Shown here: positions 39,342-47,660 of the stretch, piece after piece
Position numbering within the stretch: the first letter of the stretch is position 1
Layout: the number at the start of each line of letters is the position of its first letter
NCBI GenBank assembly: GCA_021792235.1
Contig: JAJYVC010000001.1
Location: forward strand, 13,069-77,068
From: Microcaldota archaeon
GTDB lineage: Archaea > Micrarchaeota > Micrarchaeia > Micrarchaeales > CABMGC01
Direction of reading: 5' to 3'
Length of the DNA: 64,000 bases
Position numbers and translations under genes: made by a program
The notes under the pieces: generated by a model
The model's input: only the letters and a program-made list of their open reading frames with translations
Databases searched by the model: none
What the model was told of the DNA's origin: nothing

Positions 39342-40292
39342 TTACTTCTTTAATGCCTGCCTGAGCACTTCCGTTTCTGCCTTAATCTGGTCTGCGTCCA
39401 ATACTGGTGGCATATTTCCCCTCTCATAAATATCCAGGTACATTTCGTCATCTCTTCCAGAGTACCTGTCGTTTCTTGATCTCGGTATCAGATTCACATG
39501 TAGCCTATCTATAGGTCTGCCTTCATATTCTCCAGTCTGCATTGACGTTATGTACGACCTGCTTTCGTCACCGTACACCTTGAGCAGCAGATTCATTATC
39601 TTCGAGTATGTTATTGCAAAATCCATTCGTTCCTCGTCGTCAAGTTCCATGAAGTCAGAAACATCCCTCTTTGGCACAAGCAGGGCCTGGCCTCTTATCA
39701 CCGGCTTTGGGTGGTACATCGCAACGAAGTGACTTGATTCATAAAAGATGTTTGCCGAGAGAGCCGCATCAATTTCTTTGCGCGCTACCGGCATTGATCT
39801 AGGTGCCTGCTTCGGATTCTGCAGGCCGCACCTGAGCATTGCAAGGTCGTTTTCAATGTCATCAAGGAATGGTCTGTCAACGTTCTGCAGGTTCTTCGCG
39901 TAAATTCTTTCGTACTCAGTGCCCCCGCCAGCTGCGGAAACTTTCCTTCTTGGTATGAGATGCACATGGAAATGGTTCACTGTTCTTCCTGAGAATTCGC
40001 CGCTGCGTATCTTCAGGTCGTATGTGCGCTCACCATTGTTGTAGGTATCTAGTATGACTGGCAGCACCGTGCTTATCATGTCAAAAAGCTCTTTGACTTC
40101 TGCAGGCTGCAGGTCTAGGAGGCCAAGTATGTGCCTCCTTGTTATTATAAGGGAATGGCCGTCAGTGAGCGCTTTGCTGTTGTACAGTGCTACAAAGTGC
40201 TCTCCTTCGTGCACAGATTGCTTTCTGAGGACCTGCTTCATACAGAACGGATCCTTATGAGCCGTCCTTTCTGCTAGGGCAGTGGAGGTCAT
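39342..40292 (-). CDS. tandem HIT-domain protein
   Basis: Two HIT (histidine triad) domains in one chain of 316 residues. The first has FVALYNSKALTDGHSLIITRR and the catalytic NHFHVHLIPRR (H107, H109, H111). The second repeats FVAMYHPKPVIRGQALLVPK and then DRLHVNLIPRS, where the triad has become R-x-H-x-N, so it is probably catalytically dead. HIT proteins hydrolyse nucleoside phosphoramidates, ApnA or capped nucleotides. A TATA-like TTAAATA at 40328-40322 inside the duplicated segment places transcription at the ATG at 40292. Confidence 0.85.
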   Translation of the reverse strand: MTSTALAERTAHKDPFCMKQVLRKQSVHEGEHFVALYNSKALTDGHSLIITRRHILGLLDLQPAEVKELFDMISTVLPVILDTYNNGERTYDLKIRSGEFSGRTVNHFHVHLIPRRKVSAAGGGTEYERIYAKNLQNVDRPFLDDIENDLAMLRCGLQNPKQAPRSMPVARKEIDAALSANIFYESSHFVAMYHPKPVIRGQALLVPKRDVSDFMELDDEERMDFAITYSKIMNLLLKVYGDESRSYITSMQTGEYEGRPIDRLHVNLIPRSRNDRYSGRDDEMYLDIYERGNMPPVLDADQIKAETEVLRQALKK

Positions 40293-40301
40293 AATCCATC
40301 A

Positions 40302-40397
40302 CCCAGCACAGCTGGAGGTGCATATTTAAGTGCACTAACTGATGCAATCAGAAAGTACATATAATATTATACAGCACCTTCTTTATATACTTTGCTG
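40302..40397 (+). repeat. 96-bp duplicated segment, copy B
   Basis: Second copy of the 39115-39210 segment, truncated upstream where the divergent HIT gene begins. In frame it reads PSTAGGAYLSALTDAIRKYI and a stop. On the minus strand it supplies the TATA box of the HIT gene. Confidence 0.75.
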
Positions 40398-40432
40398 CAA
40401 TCTTCTGGCAAAAGCTTATAAAGCAGCGTCAA

Positions 40433-41131
40433 TCAGGTCTGGTCATCGAAGACTCTCTTGCTTCTTATGTCAGAGCTTGCATCCTCCATATCCTTTATCG
40501 TATCGACGCCCTTGAAGTATGCGTCAGGGAACTTAAGGCCCATCAGTCTGCCTGTCTTGGACAGTTCCACAAATGTCGTGCTCTCGAGATTACCAGAATC
40601 AGGCAGGTGCTCGAATATCCCTTTTGACATGAGATAGACTCCTGAATTCATCCAGTATTCTGGTAGTATTGGCTTCTCCTCGAACCTAACTATTCGGTCT
40701 CCTTCAAGGTGCGTTATGCCGTAGGTACTCCTAAGAGGCACAAGTGCTATTGCAGCTTTGCATCCGTTTAGCCTCATCCTGCTCACCTCTATGTTGGTGA
40801 CATTGTCGCCATTGAGCATGAGAAATGCGTCTTCGTCTTCAAGGAGGTGGTGCGCATTCTTCAGTGCTCCACCAGTCCCAAGCTGTGTCTTCTCCTCGGA
40901 ATATTCTATCTCTATGCCAAGAGTGCCCTTTCTATGGTCGAAATAGTCGATTACCTTGTCCTTCAGGTAGCCGACAAGCAACACGAAAGATGTTATCCCG
41001 TGGGATTTGAGCCACCTTATCTGCCACTCTATTATAGGCCTTCCGGCTACCTCCACAAGTGGTTTCGGCACCGTATCTGTAAGAGGCCTCAGCCGCTTAC
41101 CGTATCCGCCTGCGAGTATCACTGCCTTCAT
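40433..41131 (-). CDS. sugar nucleotidyltransferase (NDP-sugar pyrophosphorylase)
   Basis: Nucleotidyltransferase of about 232 residues. The N-terminal MKAVILAGGYGKRLRPLTDT and KPLVEVAGRPIIEWQI form the nucleotide/Mg site, with LGTGGALKNAHHLLEDEDAF and LMLNGDNVTNI (metal Asp) and the sugar-site RFEEKPILPEYWMNSGVYLM. It lacks a C-terminal LbH acetyltransferase domain and most resembles glucose-1-phosphate or mannose-1-phosphate nucleotidyltransferases. The ATG at 41131 is preferred because it lies just after the stop of the upstream hydrolase. It may supply glycosyl donors for the surface glycan cluster at 49-54 kb. Confidence 0.88.
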   Translation of the reverse strand: MKAVILAGGYGKRLRPLTDTVPKPLVEVAGRPIIEWQIRWLKSHGITSFVLLVGYLKDKVIDYFDHRKGTLGIEIEYSEEKTQLGTGGALKNAHHLLEDEDAFLMLNGDNVTNIEVSRMRLNGCKAAIALVPLRSTYGITHLEGDRIVRFEEKPILPEYWMNSGVYLMSKGIFEHLPDSGNLESTTFVELSKTGRLMGLKFPDAYFKGVDTIKDMEDASSDIRSKRVFDDQT

Positions 41132-41135
41132 AAAG

Positions 41136-41750
41136 TCATTCCCTTGCACTATCTATGAATTCCGATAATATCTTTATAAATTCCTTAGGTCTGCCGATAT
41201 AGCACGCATGTCCTGCTCCCTTGATTATCGCTACTATGCCATTTATGGATTTTATTGCATCCTCATTGAGATATGCCGGTGCCACATCATCCTCGCTGCC
41301 CCACACTGCAAGAACCTTGGCTCTTATCCTGTTCATAGATATGCTCTTGAGGCTTACTGGAGCAACGATGATGATCCCCGAAAGCCTGCCGCCAGCAGCC
41401 TCAGCGAACTTCAGTGCCGCATGGCAGCTAGCGCTAGATCCTAGTATGAACAACTTGCCCTTTACCGATGAAGAGAGTGCATCAAGGAACGATACGAGAT
41501 CATTCTCGCCCATAGCAAGCCTGTTTACACTGTGCGGAAAACCCGGCACATCTACGGCAACCACGCTCAAATCCATATCCCCCAGCGCGCTGACAAGGCC
41601 TATCCTGTCCCACACCATCGAGTTGAAGCTGTAGCCATGCATCATGACAATTGTATCGTCACCTCCAGCCGCATAGTAGTATGTCAGCTTTATGCCCTTG
41701 TGATCAAGGCTCCTCTTCTCCAAGGTCTCCCTTAATATTAAATAATGCAT
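41136..41750 (-). CDS. alpha/beta-hydrolase
   Basis: Serine hydrolase of about 204 residues: HGYSFNSMVWDRIGLVSALG (oxyanion region HGY), VVAVDVPGFPHSVN, the nucleophile elbow FILGSSASCHAALKFA (Ser in GSSAS), Asp in VWGSEDDVAPAYL and His in KGAGHACYIGRP. All three catalytic residues are in order. It lacks a clear cap domain. The gene is followed after four bases by the nucleotidyltransferase; no functional link is obvious. Confidence 0.82.
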   Translation of the reverse strand: MHYLILRETLEKRSLDHKGIKLTYYYAAGGDDTIVMMHGYSFNSMVWDRIGLVSALGDMDLSVVAVDVPGFPHSVNRLAMGENDLVSFLDALSSSVKGKLFILGSSASCHAALKFAEAAGGRLSGIIIVAPVSLKSISMNRIRAKVLAVWGSEDDVAPAYLNEDAIKSINGIVAIIKGAGHACYIGRPKEFIKILSEFIDSARE

Positions 41751-41776
41751 ATAATGTGTATATTAATAGGTTTAAC

Positions 41777-42835
41777 ATGGACATAGAGTCAAAGATCAAG
41801 TTGATAAAATCGGAACCACTTGAAGAGGTGATAACCGAAAACGATCTAAAGGAGCTGCTCGAAACCAATCCTCATCCAAAGCACTACATCGGAATAGAGA
41901 TAAGTGGGATGCCGCACATAGGTCACATACTCGTCGCAGGAAAGAAGATAAACGATCTGGCAAAGGCAGGCGCGCAGACGCAGGTACTGCTTGCAGACTG
42001 GCACACTGTGGCCAACAACAAGCTTGGAGGAGACTGGGAGAGGATAGCAAAGGCGTCAAAGTTCTACCGGGAACTGTTTAATGCTTTCTGCCCAGACACG
42101 AAGGTTGTGCTGGGATCCGATTTATATAAGGGCAATGACGAATACTGGAAGCTCGTAGTCCAGATAGCTAGAAGGACAACGATAGCCAGGGCGACCCGCA
42201 CTCTTGTGATACAGGGCCGTAGCGAGAAGGAGACACTTCATGTATCTCAGTATCTTTATCCGATGATGCAGGCTGCAGACATACACGCGCTTGACGTTGA
42301 CATACCTCACGCAGGTATGGATCAGAGGAGGATACACGTGCTTGCAAAAGAGGTCTTCAGTGAGATGAGGATGAAGAAGATAGTCCCCATACATCATCAT
42401 CTGCTTCCCAGTCTCCTAGAACCGCCAAAAATCTCCGGTGATGCGCAGAAGGAGGAGATAGTGGCATCAATGAAGATGAGCAAATCAAGGCCCGGATCGG
42501 CAATACCCATACTTGCTGACAGCGCAGAAGTGAGTTCGATACTCAAGACTGCATGGTGTCCGGAGGGAGTTGTCGAGGAGAATCCGGTACTACAGCTGTG
42601 CAGGTACGTGATATTTCCAATAAACGGAATGCTGGAGATAGAGCGGCCTGCAAAGTATGGCGGAAATGTGAACTACGGCGCATACGCGGAGCTCGAATCA
42701 GATTTCAGAGAAAGAAAGCTTCACCCAGCAGATCTCAAGGTAGCAGTATCAAGCACACTATCATCGATAATGGGGCCGATATACGGGAAATTTGGCCACA
42801 GGAAGGCCGAGATCTTAGACATGTTCAAGCAGTGA
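41777..42835 (+). CDS. tyrS: tyrosyl-tRNA synthetase
   Basis: Class I aminoacyl-tRNA synthetase of archaeal TyrRS type (about 352 residues). The HIGH motif is GMPHIGHILVAGKKIND, KMSKS is in ASMKMSKSRPGSAIPI, and tyrosine-pocket features are YIGIEISG and YPMMQAADIHALDVDIPHAG with MDQRRIH following. TrpRS was considered, but the spacing and the PHAGMDQRR block fit TyrRS. The ATG at 41777, beginning MDIESKIKLIK, was chosen over the upstream open frame because an AT-rich promoter lies at about 41745-41760. Its last 21 bases overlap the convergent HAD gene. Confidence 0.92.
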   Translation: MDIESKIKLIKSEPLEEVITENDLKELLETNPHPKHYIGIEISGMPHIGHILVAGKKINDLAKAGAQTQVLLADWHTVANNKLGGDWERIAKASKFYRELFNAFCPDTKVVLGSDLYKGNDEYWKLVVQIARRTTIARATRTLVIQGRSEKETLHVSQYLYPMMQAADIHALDVDIPHAGMDQRRIHVLAKEVFSEMRMKKIVPIHHHLLPSLLEPPKISGDAQKEEIVASMKMSKSRPGSAIPILADSAEVSSILKTAWCPEGVVEENPVLQLCRYVIFPINGMLEIERPAKYGGNVNYGAYAELESDFRERKLHPADLKVAVSSTLSSIMGPIYGKFGHRKAEILDMFKQ

Positions 42836-43612
42836 TTTTTCCATCCATTCAGCAGCTTTTACAAGGTCCTCAAAGACCATATCTGGCTTCTCGTTCCTAA
42901 GATGGGATTCAAGCCCCATTCCAGATAGGACTACTGCAGAGGCGCATCCCGCATCCTTGGCAGCTCTGATATCAACAACAGTATCTCCTACATATATCAT
43001 ATCAGAGGTATCCACGCCGCTCATCTTAGACACAAGCCTTAACCCTTCGCCTGAGGGTTTCAGGGCTGACACGTCTCGCGAGCTTACTACATGGTCGAAT
43101 TCAGGCATGAGGTGCTTGAGGTCCCTTTCAATAGTCAGAATGTCAGAATTAGATACTATCGCCATCTTCACCATACTATCCCTTATCTTGTTAATTGATC
43201 TGGCAGCATGCGGATAAACTCTTACAAGCCTATGCGCTTCTGCCGAGGTTGCCGTTCTCACGTATTCATTCACCATCATGCCGAGCTCATCGTGAGATGG
43301 TCTCTCAGTGCACGATTCCATTATTTCGGATATCCTTGATTCTGCATCTGCTTCGTATATCATACTGCACACCTCTGCAAGCCTTCCAGACTTTGCTATG
43401 GAATATATTGTGCTTAGGGAATCCCTCTTGTTGTTGAACTTGGCCATGCCCTTGAAGTGCCATATGTCCTTTATGCCAAAGCACCTAGAAAATTCGATGT
43501 CAAGATTGACCAGCTTAAGGGATCTGGCATGACATTCGTAGAACAGCCTTGATGCATCCCTGAGCACACCATCAACATCAAGCGCCACAAGACCTATGTG
43601 CTGCATAACCAT
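42815..43612 (-). CDS. HAD-superfamily hydrolase (Gph-like)
   Basis: Phosphatase of the phosphoglycolate-phosphatase branch, about 265 residues. Motif I is VALDVDGVLRD, motif II AIVSNSDI, motif III the Lys in SALKPSGEGLRLVSKM, and motif IV IYVGDTVVDIRAAKDAG. The helical cap lies at about 20-120. It resembles the other HAD gene at 36016 in length and motif IV but has a canonical DVDG motif I. It is transcribed on its own, converging with tyrS. Confidence 0.85.
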   Translation of the reverse strand: MVMQHIGLVALDVDGVLRDASRLFYECHARSLKLVNLDIEFSRCFGIKDIWHFKGMAKFNNKRDSLSTIYSIAKSGRLAEVCSMIYEADAESRISEIMESCTERPSHDELGMMVNEYVRTATSAEAHRLVRVYPHAARSINKIRDSMVKMAIVSNSDILTIERDLKHLMPEFDHVVSSRDVSALKPSGEGLRLVSKMSGVDTSDMIYVGDTVVDIRAAKDAGCASAVVLSGMGLESHLRNEKPDMVFEDLVKAAEWMEKSLLEHV

Positions 43613-43743
43613 ATGACACAGCCAAAATAATTAACCCTTGCGCACGTATGCTAAATTCCAAAGCCCTCGGCAATCCATAGCATCATGCAGGTATAGTACT
43701 CTTTTTATTTCTTTTCTAACAGTATATAGTTGGCGATATCTTC

Positions 43744-44811
43744 ATGGCTGAAGTGTTATCACAGGACGACGAGGAGCTCCTTAAGTTTATCGAATCTGCA
43801 AAGCCCAAGATATATGTAGTTGGTGCAGGTGGAAGCGGCTCAAATACTGCAACAAGGATGTCAGAGCTCAACATAGAGGGAGCATCAATAGTCGCCATGA
43901 ACACAGACGCGCCACATCTTGCACGCACCAAGTCGCACAGGAAGATCCTGCTGGGCAAGAAGACGACAAGGGGGCTCGGCGCAGGCAGCGATCCAAAGGT
44001 CGGGGAGGAGTCTGCGCTTGAGAGCAAGGAGGACATAAGACACATATTGGGAGATGCGCAGCTGGTATTTGTTACATGCGGACTTGGCGGAGGCACCGGC
44101 ACAGGATCCGCTCCGATAATAGCACACGAATCAAAGGAGCTCGGCGCGCTGACCGTCGGGGTCGTCACGCTGCCTTTCACAAGTGAGGGTAAGCCTAGGA
44201 TGAGAAACGCCCTGGAGGGGCTCTCAAGGCTCAAGCGATCAACCGATACTACAATAATAATACCCAATGACAAACTCCTTGCCGTGGCTCCCGATCTGCC
44301 GCTCAACATGGCATTCAAGATAAGCGACGAGATACTGTCTAATGCAACAAAGGGCATAATAGAGATGGTGACGAAGCCCGGCATGGTGAACCTGGACTTC
44401 GCCGACCTGAGAAGCGTGCTCAAGGATTCTGGTTATGCAGTAATAGGTATGGGGGAAGCAAACTCATCCCAGACCAGCGATAGGGCCGTAATAGCGCTAG
44501 AGAACACGCTGAAGAGTCCATTACTCGATGTAGATATATCAACTGCAAAAAAAGCGCTAGTCAACATAGTGGGGGGAGAGGACCTCACCCTTAGGGAAGC
44601 TGAGAGCATATTCCAGAGCGTATCTAGTCGTATAAGTCCAGATGCATTGCTAAAGTGGGGTGCAAGGATAGAGCCGAAGATGCAGAAGAGCACCCTGAAG
44701 GTCATGGTGGTACTCAGCGGCGTTGAGTTTGCAGACTACAGCGACGAAGGGATAAGGAAGAAGGTAGACGAGAATCAGGACGTAGACCTGGATAAGATAT
44801 TCGATGAGTAA
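43744..44811 (+). CDS. ftsZ: cell division protein FtsZ
   Basis: Tubulin-like GTPase that forms the division ring. GTP-binding motifs are VVGAGGSGSNTATRMSE, MNTDAPHLARTKSHRKILLG, the signature FVTCGLGGGTGTGSAPIIAH and TLPFTSEGKPRMRNALEGL, and the synergy loop contains KPGMVNLDFADLRSVLKDSG (T7 with the catalytic Asp). The C-terminal domain is complete, ending DLDKIFDE. It has the archaeal FtsZ length (355 residues). It is followed by secE with an eight-base overlap, the usual archaeal ftsZ-secE order. Confidence 0.96.
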   Translation: MAEVLSQDDEELLKFIESAKPKIYVVGAGGSGSNTATRMSELNIEGASIVAMNTDAPHLARTKSHRKILLGKKTTRGLGAGSDPKVGEESALESKEDIRHILGDAQLVFVTCGLGGGTGTGSAPIIAHESKELGALTVGVVTLPFTSEGKPRMRNALEGLSRLKRSTDTTIIIPNDKLLAVAPDLPLNMAFKISDEILSNATKGIIEMVTKPGMVNLDFADLRSVLKDSGYAVIGMGEANSSQTSDRAVIALENTLKSPLLDVDISTAKKALVNIVGGEDLTLREAESIFQSVSSRISPDALLKWGARIEPKMQKSTLKVMVVLSGVEFADYSDEGIRKKVDENQDVDLDKIFDE

Positions 44812-45004
44812 GATGAAACTTGATCCTGTAGGAAGTGTCAGAACATTCATATCGGATTCCAAGCATGTAATGAGCGTAAGCTACAAGCCTGACATGAGCA
44901 CCTTCAAAAGGACCCTCAAGGTGGTGCTTGTAGGCATACTGCTTCTTGGGATCCTCGGTTTCATAATCTACCTTATAATAAACAACATTGTGCTCGTACC
45001 ATAA
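44804..45004 (+). CDS. secE: protein translocase SecE/Sss1 (Sec61 gamma) subunit
   Basis: Single-TM translocon subunit of about 66 residues. The amphipathic helix is SYKPDMSTFKRTLKVVLVGI and the membrane helix LLLGILGFIIYLIINNIVLV runs to the C-terminus, the typical archaeal SecE pattern (KP...EF...K). Either ATG at 44804 or at 44813 can start. It overlaps the ftsZ stop. NusG, which normally follows, is absent and is replaced by an NFACT-R gene. Confidence 0.88.
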   Translation: MSKMKLDPVGSVRTFISDSKHVMSVSYKPDMSTFKRTLKVVLVGILLLGILGFIIYLIINNIVLVP

Positions 45005-45054
45005 CCATCTGATTCGGTGCATCTCTGTTTTCACAATCTGTTTAGGTGTAGTTC

Positions 45055-45828
45055 ATGAGGATAAAGATAGATTATACGATATCTGCCCAGGACAACGCCG
45101 ATCAGTACTTCAGGCTCTCAAAGAAGCTGAAGAGGAAGGCCGAGGGTGCAAGTGCAGCCATAATGGACCTCGAGGGAAAGAAGAGCCGGGCCGTAGCTAG
45201 GCCATCGGAAAGGAAGGTCAGTATAAGAAAGATAACTGAAAGGAAATGGTACGAGAAGTTCAACTGGTTCAATTCGAGCAATGGCATGCTTGCAATAGGT
45301 GGCAGAAGTGCGCTGCAGAACGAGCTCATAAACTCAAGGTATTTCGATTCGAATGACCTGTTCTTCCACGCAGACGTGTTCGGCGCCTCTGTAGTGGTGC
45401 TCAAGTATGGCACAAAGGCGACAAGGGAGATACGTGAGGAGGCAGCACAGTTTGCAGCGTGCTACTCAAAGGCATGGGAGGGGGGATCATCTTCTGTGAA
45501 CGTCTATGCGCTGAGGAGGGAGCAGGTCTCCAAGTCAAAGGAGAAGGGCTCACTGGGCACAGGCAGCTTCCTCCTAGAGGGCGAGAGGGAATGGTTCAAG
45601 GGCGTAGCGCTTGAACTCTGCGCCTTTTCATCTGAAAGTGGCATTCCTGCCGTTGTGCCGGTGTCTACATGCATGTCGCTTGGAATAAGGAGATACTTAC
45701 TTATAAAGCCCGGAAACACCAAGAAGTCCGACGCAGCCAAGCTCATAGCATCAAGGCTCAAATTCAGTGACATAGATTATGTGATGCAGCATCTTCCTCC
45801 TGGCGGGTTTTCAATCAAAGAGACATGA
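45055..45828 (+). CDS. stand-alone NFACT-R domain protein (RqcH/Rqc2 C-terminal half)
   Basis: About 257 residues matching the C-terminal part of RqcH/Rqc2/FbpA proteins, which help rescue stalled ribosomes: ISAQDNADQYFRLSKKLKRK, KWYEKFNWFNSSNGMLAIGG, DLFFHADVFGASVVVLK, EEAAQFAACYSKAWEGGSSS and LGTGSFLLEGEREWF are all NFACT-R landmarks (DxxHADxxGAS). The NFACT-N, HhH and coiled-coil parts of the full protein (some 650 residues) are absent. It could be the partner of a separately encoded N half, or it has a different task such as RNA binding. It follows secE by 50 bp. Confidence 0.82.
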   Translation: MRIKIDYTISAQDNADQYFRLSKKLKRKAEGASAAIMDLEGKKSRAVARPSERKVSIRKITERKWYEKFNWFNSSNGMLAIGGRSALQNELINSRYFDSNDLFFHADVFGASVVVLKYGTKATREIREEAAQFAACYSKAWEGGSSSVNVYALRREQVSKSKEKGSLGTGSFLLEGEREWFKGVALELCAFSSESGIPAVVPVSTCMSLGIRRYLLIKPGNTKKSDAAKLIASRLKFSDIDYVMQHLPPGGFSIKET

Positions 45829-45833
45829 TTTGA

Positions 45834-47066
45834 ATGGGCATCTTTTTGGGTAGGAAAGACAATGTCGATCCCGTTGACGTGAGTGCGCTTGCCGTAACCC
45901 TCGACTTGGCTTTCGCCAAGGAGATGGGGCCTCTCGAACCAAGGGCATCGGCGATATTGGTGGATCTTCACGTAGCAAAGGAGAGGTTCCTTCAGGCGTG
46001 CTACGAATTCGAAAAGCTTGACGCAGAGCCGTACACCGAGGATCTGTGGATGCCCAACATAAACTCTATAAAGAGCCAGAAGGCGCAGTACGCATCCGCT
46101 CTCACTGAGGCTGCAAAGGATCTCAGCTTAGACGCAGACAAATCCATTGATGTATACGGCAGGTACAGCCGCATCCTGTCCAATGTAGAAGCAATGATAG
46201 GCAATGTGCTGAAGACAAACGCCAAGTTCAAACAATCCTTCTACTGCTACTCAAAGTACCTTGGCAATTTCAAGAAGGCCTACGCCTCCCTCGAACGTCT
46301 GGAGTCAACTCTCCGGTCAGAGCTCGACAGGAAGTCGGCAGGGTTTCAGAAGTATAGTGCATTACGGAGTGATATAACGGCTCTGCAGTCCAGCATCGAA
46401 GAACTCGATGTGCTAAGGGAAGGCATATCTGCAATGAAGGCAGGCGCAACGGACGAAAAAAATTCATCCCTTGCAGGTGCCGAAGCTGATACCATGAAGA
46501 AACTAGCAGAAAAGGAATCCGAGCTGTCAGTGACTGCTTTAGAAGGCTCAGAGGTGCTAAGGAAGATAAATCTGCTAACAGCACCTCTGGCGAGACCTTC
46601 CAGAAAGCTTGACCACATGACGGTAAGAAGAAGGTCTCTCAACGCGTTCGTAGAGGATCCGTTGGGAGCGATAAAGAGCGAGAAGGATTATGCTGAGTTT
46701 ATTGACCTTTTAAAAGAGCTCAAGAAGAACGTTGAATCAGGGTCAATAGACTCGAAGAACAGAGATGAACTGCTTGGAAACATAGCGGTACTAATGGAAT
46801 CTGACATATACCAGATGCTCATCTCCCTAAAGGACATAGAACTCAAAAAATCAGGAATAAACTTAGAGAAGAGAGAGCTTGAGAGGATAATTGAGAGGAT
46901 AAGTGCTGCAAGGAGCGATGTAGAGCAGTCAGGGTTCCAATTGAAGAAGATGGAGAGCGACTATGTTAGAATAGCTGCATCAATCAGCAGCCTGAAGTCA
47001 GGTATAGAGAAGAGCTTTGCAGATGGCTATGGTATGCGCATCTCGATAATACTAAAAGCCAAATGA
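45834..47066 (+). CDS. coiled-coil protein, unknown function
   Basis: Soluble protein of about 410 residues, mostly coiled coil. The N-terminal 60 residues include a charged helix (GPLEPRASAILVDLHVAKERF), then heptad-rich stretches around 120-240 and 285-395 (for example ERLESTLRSELDRKSAGFQ and KKSGINLEKRELERIIERI), separated by PLARPSRKLDHMTVRRRSLN near residue 260. No TM helix or known domain. It starts six bases after NFACT-R and is transcribed with ftsZ-secE, so a role in division, ribosome rescue or envelope organisation is possible but unproven. Confidence 0.6.
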   Translation: MGIFLGRKDNVDPVDVSALAVTLDLAFAKEMGPLEPRASAILVDLHVAKERFLQACYEFEKLDAEPYTEDLWMPNINSIKSQKAQYASALTEAAKDLSLDADKSIDVYGRYSRILSNVEAMIGNVLKTNAKFKQSFYCYSKYLGNFKKAYASLERLESTLRSELDRKSAGFQKYSALRSDITALQSSIEELDVLREGISAMKAGATDEKNSSLAGAEADTMKKLAEKESELSVTALEGSEVLRKINLLTAPLARPSRKLDHMTVRRRSLNAFVEDPLGAIKSEKDYAEFIDLLKELKKNVESGSIDSKNRDELLGNIAVLMESDIYQMLISLKDIELKKSGINLEKRELERIIERISAARSDVEQSGFQLKKMESDYVRIAASISSLKSGIEKSFADGYGMRISIILKAK

Positions 47067-47075
47067 AGAGCTGCA

Positions 47076-47597
47076 TCAATGCGTCTTCGCACGCTCTATT
47101 GCCTTGTTTATATACTCGTGGGCTTTTGCTGCAGACTCCCAGCCCTCGAGTTTGACCCACTTCCCAGGCTCGACGCTCTTGTAGTATGAATAGAAGTGCA
47201 CTATCTTTGTCTTTACTGACTCGTTGAGGTCCTTCACGTCTTTGATGCTTGACATCTCAGGATCGACCTTGTCGATTGGCACGGCCATAACCTTCGTGTC
47301 AACTCCTTCCTCGTCCTTCATTAGCAGGACTCCTATCGGCCTCACCATCACAGTTGTGCCACTGTTGAATGCTGTAGCGCTAATCACCATTATGTCAAGG
47401 GGATCACCATCCTCTCCCAAGGTGCCAGGTACGAAACCGTAATTATACGGGTATGACATCAATGTGTACAGTATCCTGTCAACCTTTATCAGACCGGTCT
47501 CTTCATCAAGCTCGTATTTCACTCCGCTGCCCTTTGGTATCTCTATGAATGCGCGCACCTTGTCTGGCGCACCCTTTCCGGCATCTATCTTAAGCAT
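47076..47597 (-). CDS. ppa: inorganic pyrophosphatase, soluble type
   Basis: Hydrolyses pyrophosphate from biosynthetic reactions. It has 173 residues with family I landmarks: IPKGSGVKYELDEETGLIKV, RILYTLMSYPYNYGFVPGTLG, the signature DGDPLDIMV, RPIGVLLMKDEEGVDTKVMA and DLNESVKTKIVHFYSYYKSV. The catalytic Asp cluster and Lys/Arg residues are present. It converges with the coiled-coil gene and is divergent from pyrG. Confidence 0.95.
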   Translation of the reverse strand: MLKIDAGKGAPDKVRAFIEIPKGSGVKYELDEETGLIKVDRILYTLMSYPYNYGFVPGTLGEDGDPLDIMVISATAFNSGTTVMVRPIGVLLMKDEEGVDTKVMAVPIDKVDPEMSSIKDVKDLNESVKTKIVHFYSYYKSVEPGKWVKLEGWESAAKAHEYINKAIERAKTH

Positions 47598-47660
47598 GGC
47601 AATACACCAGATACTCTTTCCCCAAGAAAGATTTAAAGCCTTTTTGTGGCCAATATCAAT

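Noticed and set aside
41651..41776. N-terminal extension of TyrRS
   Set aside because: The upstream open frame is the shadow of the divergent hydrolase gene; the family start and the AT-rich promoter fit 41777.
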